The notes beneath the pieces are model-generated. The model was not told the origin of the DNA. It made no database searches and saw only the letters and a list, made by a program, of their open reading frames with translations. The position numbers were made by a program, and so were the translations under genes. DNA of 64,000 bases from Cruorifilaria tuberocauda (lineage: Eukaryota; Nematoda; Chromadorea; Rhabditida; Onchocercidae), in the NCBI GenBank assembly GCA_013365365.1, contig JABVXU010000140.1:1-64000 (forward strand), written 5' to 3'. This document shows positions 62,268 through 64,000 of this stretch, in pieces (position 1 is the first letter of the stretch; every line of letters starts with the position of its first letter).

Positions 62268-63946
62268 TCATAGAACAATCGCAGTTGTAGCCATTTCCTT
62301 AACGCCGCAAACGTTTTTGCCTCGATATAACCGGTAATATCCGTTTTCACCCCATTTTGTACCCCAGCTATTCTTAATAATCCAATATGGCTTATTTGCT
62401 TCTTCGCCATAACCAACAATTAGAACACCATGGTTCAAGTGTAGCGGTGGACAGAATATTTTCCACGGATGTGAGATTCCATGCCGGTAGAACTGTAATG
62501 GGCTAGCATTCACACCTAAAACATAACTTCCATAATAAATTTAAACTATTCTATTTTTCATTTCCTAAAAATTTTGAGTTTTTGTTTGAAAATTTCTAGT
62601 TTAATGCTTCATTTTTCAGTCTTCTCCACCCCAAAGAATTCTCTACTCAATATTAATCCTAAGTAATCTTCAAGAACCAATAACCTGAATTAAATAATAT
62701 AGGAAGGCAAAGACATTGACCGTTATCATTGTTACATGGCGGATAACAATCAACTGATCAATAATGATCAAAAAATGGAGAATGGATGATAGCTTAAATC
62801 CCGTTCAAAAAAATCGAAAGAAAATACAAAATAAAAGAGAGCAAACGAATAAAGAAGGAAAAGTGAACCGATACTTGAGTATGTAAAAGAGGAAAATAAA
62901 TGACGAATACAAAAAAATTCGTTAATCTAAGTTTGCATTTCTAAAAGAAATTAGCTATTGGAATTGGAATATTCCTAAAAACTCGTGATTTTGTCAATCT
63001 TGTTAAAGTATTATTAAGAAACTGTTCATTTTGACAAAATATCGGAAATATTATGGCAACAAAACGGCAAAACAATTAGTAATTTTAATGCCATAGTAAA
63101 TTTCAAATATTTCCAGCAATGCATAATGTCCCAACATACAATATGTTTATAAAAATGAAAGAAATTAGAAAGTAAGCCATATTACTCAGTGAACTGAATG
63201 CGATTCTTTATTAAATTACATTATTACTTTCTTCACTGTTTCTTAAAACTTGAGAGATAGATTTCCAAATAAAAAAACCATTAATCAAGTTTTGTAACCA
63301 TCTGGTCTATTAAAAATAGTGCTTATTCTAATATCTACAGACATTTTGAGAATTCTACTGAATATTATAAAATTGAATTTAAGCACAATTATGAAAATCC
63401 ATGTTTAATTGATTCCATGAAAGCATACCGATTGAAATAGGACCTTTCTTAGCAAGCCACACTGCAATTTTATGTTCATCATCTGGTAGTTGTAGAGAAT
63501 CGTTAATGTAAACTGCAATATCTTTTCGTACCAAATGACATTTTTCACCGTGACCATCATAAGGATAGTCTTTTTCTGACTCTAATCCACCCATTCGCAT
63601 TATTTCCCTGTAATAAGCTTACTTACCTTCATCTTTTGCCTTGAAAAAGTGAACCAGTAAACTAAAATTAGAAAGAGAACTTGAATTAGATTAATATTAA
63701 TTTCACTTCCAATTTCTATCTTTAATATAATATGTTAGAGAAAACGAAATTAAGACCTTAACAATAAAAATTGAAGAGAATCATACTTGTAAGCATTCAA
63801 AGGTAGACCACCTCTGCATCCTTGGTCAATAATATCACAATCGATTAGTTCTTGTTCTGATAAGGATATCAATTTACCCTTCTTAATTGCCCAGGTTCCT
63901 TCGATATTCCCCGTTACCGAAAATGCCCAACAACTACCACAAGAGC
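62268..63946 (-). CDS. Cathepsin F-like papain-family cysteine protease (3' part)
   Basis: Three exons join in phase: 63946-63787, 63607-63429 and 62515-62268; the gene continues upstream beyond the window, so the prodomain and signal peptide are not seen. The first visible exon opens with [17 protein letters not shown], holding the catalytic cysteine. Next come [13 protein letters not shown] and [10 protein letters not shown], then [18 protein letters not shown] and VYINDS. The last exon has [17 protein letters not shown], the catalytic histidine in [11 protein letters not shown] and the catalytic asparagine in [18 protein letters not shown], ending [17 protein letters not shown]. The spacing and motifs match cathepsin F better than L or B. 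All three catalytic positions are intact. It is expected in lysosomes or secreted; in nematodes such enzymes serve digestion, moulting or autophagic turnover (family knowledge). Confidence is high on family, moderate on subfamily. Confidence 0.93.
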
Positions 63947-64000
63947 CTAAAAAAGATTAAAAATTGTAAATCAAATTAATTTTTTAAAGGAATAATTATT

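Overview
This window reads as nuclear DNA of a nematode, most likely a filarial (spirurid) worm. It is strongly AT-rich, and its genes are split into many short exons with GT..AG introns of about 100-1000 bases. TTTCAG- or TTTTAG-type acceptors lie a few bases upstream of several start codons, as expected for spliced-leader trans-splicing. Protein matches are to animal gene families, recalled from memory rather than searched. No bacterial operons, CRISPR arrays, phage genes or confident tRNA/rRNA genes were seen. Exon boundaries below were derived by hand from reading frame, splice consensus and family alignment, and phases were checked at each junction.

Layout. 1-690: a non-coding element with perfect 45-base terminal inverted repeats. 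2124-3797 (-): MCFD2-like EF-hand cargo cofactor. 4655-8386 (+): syntaxin-5, with a probable long isoform. 11426-15921 (+): the ER ubiquitin ligase HRD1/SYVN1 (nematode SEL-11). 17446-19484 (-): an unrecognised five-helix membrane protein. 21022-25700 (+): VIPAS39/SPE-39. 30099-33789 (+): a headcase-family protein. 38495-38683 (+): a possible small trans-spliced gene. 39565-46809 (-): MMS19, about 22 exons. 47714-48839 (-): a small Ly6/uPAR-like secreted or GPI-anchored protein with unresolved start. 53505-54774 (+): a coiled-coil protein. 58454-60735 (-): an unrecognised helical protein. 62268-63946 (-): the 3' part of a cathepsin F-like cysteine protease whose 5' end lies beyond the window.

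Theme. Five of the recognised genes work in the secretory or endolysosomal route: MCFD2 (ER export), syntaxin-5 (ER-Golgi fusion), HRD1 (ER-associated degradation), VIPAS39 (lysosome-related trafficking) and cathepsin F (lysosomal or secreted protease). MCFD2 and syntaxin-5 are divergent neighbours around a GC-richer stretch with an unfolded-protein-response-type site and a palindromic CCAAT box. MMS19 (cytosolic iron-sulfur delivery) and headcase stand apart.

Most notable observations: decayed or alternative duplicate exons inside the HRD1 and headcase genes; a 21-base terminal exon of VIPAS39 restoring the family's conserved tail; a syntaxin-5 long form with an arginine cluster resembling mammalian design; an upstream ORF whose stop overlaps the MMS19 start; the inverted-repeat element; and several orphan genes. 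I found no clear evidence of a wholly new multi-gene system.
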